This document shows positions 63,872 to 64,000 of a stretch of DNA of 64,000 nt, in pieces. Location: NCBI GenBank assembly GCA_907163075.1, contig CAJQTY010000001.1:1054001-1118000 (forward strand), read 5' to 3'. How positions within the stretch are numbered: the stretch's first letter is position 1; each line of letters opens with the position of its first letter. Both the position numbers and the translations under genes were made by a program. Under the pieces are notes generated by a model that saw only the letters and a program-made list of their open reading frames with translations, was not told where the DNA came from and did no database searches. The stretch comes from an uncultured Rhodocyclaceae bacterium. Lineage in GTDB: Bacteria; Pseudomonadota; Gammaproteobacteria; Burkholderiales; Rhodocyclaceae.

Positions 63872-64000
63872 ATGCGCGCCGTCCAGCTGATACTGACCGA
63901 AACCTTCAAGCGCTTTTTCAACTCGGAGAAATCGAGCGGCGTCCTGCTGATTGCCTGCACAGCGCTCTCGCTGCTCCTCACCAATTCCGCGGCAGGCGCG
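63872..64000 (+). CDS. nhaA: NhaA Na+/H+ antiporter, 3' partial
   Basis: The first 43 codons are visible. ETFKRFFNSEKSSGVLLIAC and LSLLLTNSAAGA match the cytoplasmic amphipathic helix and first membrane helix of NhaA. CCGGAG lies 7 bp upstream of the ATG. The gene runs out of the window. Confidence 0.75.
   Translation, partial: MRAVQLILTETFKRFFNSEKSSGVLLIACTALSLLLTNSAAGA

Overview
The window is a high-GC stretch of bacterial chromosome. A complete pilGHIJ-chpA twitching-chemotaxis operon next to rubredoxin and thiD-thiE-hemL, a PEP-CTERM surface protein, a gcl-hyi-glxR glyoxylate operon and many c-type cytochromes point to a betaproteobacterium. I infer the Rhodocyclales (Accumulibacter/Dechloromonas/Azonexus-like). 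No rRNA or tRNA gene and no CRISPR array is visible.

Layout. (1) 2-8819: a one-strand cluster of four di-heme c-type cytochromes, the last two RoxA/MauG-like, plus one lipoprotein. (2) 8980-29161: about 20 kb, all on the plus strand and tightly packed, of proteins built from immunity and cell-death domains. In order these are a lysozyme-like hydrolase, a caspase-fold peptidase, a small gene whose end runs through a repeat, a TIR-NB-ARC-TPR STAND protein, a 1999-residue protein with two alpha/beta-hydrolase domains and a CHAT protease, a TIR-coiled coil-TPR protein, a patatin phospholipase, a TIR-like/ASK1-like helical-repeat protein, a polytopic membrane protein with a TIR-like tail, and a single-pass TIR protein. 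Three spacers carry related palindromic repeats, and two proteins carry nearly identical long tandem repeats. This is the most interesting region. (3) 29388-31025: an FGGY sugar kinase. (4) 31044-32793: a degraded integron (integrase stub, LexA-like box, one cassette with an attC site), then a HigBA-type toxin-antitoxin pair whose toxin has a stop codon. (5) 32784-48552: housekeeping genes (ruvX, yqgE, photolyase, pilGHIJ-chpA, rubredoxin, thiDE, hemL, carbonic anhydrase). (6) 48724-50382: a small mobile element with 34-bp perfect inverted ends and a tyrosine recombinase. (7) 50619-54129: glyoxylate to glycerate operon. (8) 54193-64000: tamB-tamA, a MATE exporter, a PEP-CTERM protein, a second beta-carbonic anhydrase and the start of nhaA.

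How the parts may work together. Region 2 reads as a multi-effector conflict or regulated-death locus. Repeat-bearing TIR proteins would sense or scaffold, two caspase-fold proteases could be activated by them, and the patatin, the two lipase-like domains and the lysozyme-like enzyme could attack membrane or wall. That is inference from domain content and gene packing; the sequence alone does not show function. All motif and family calls were made by eye, without database searches.
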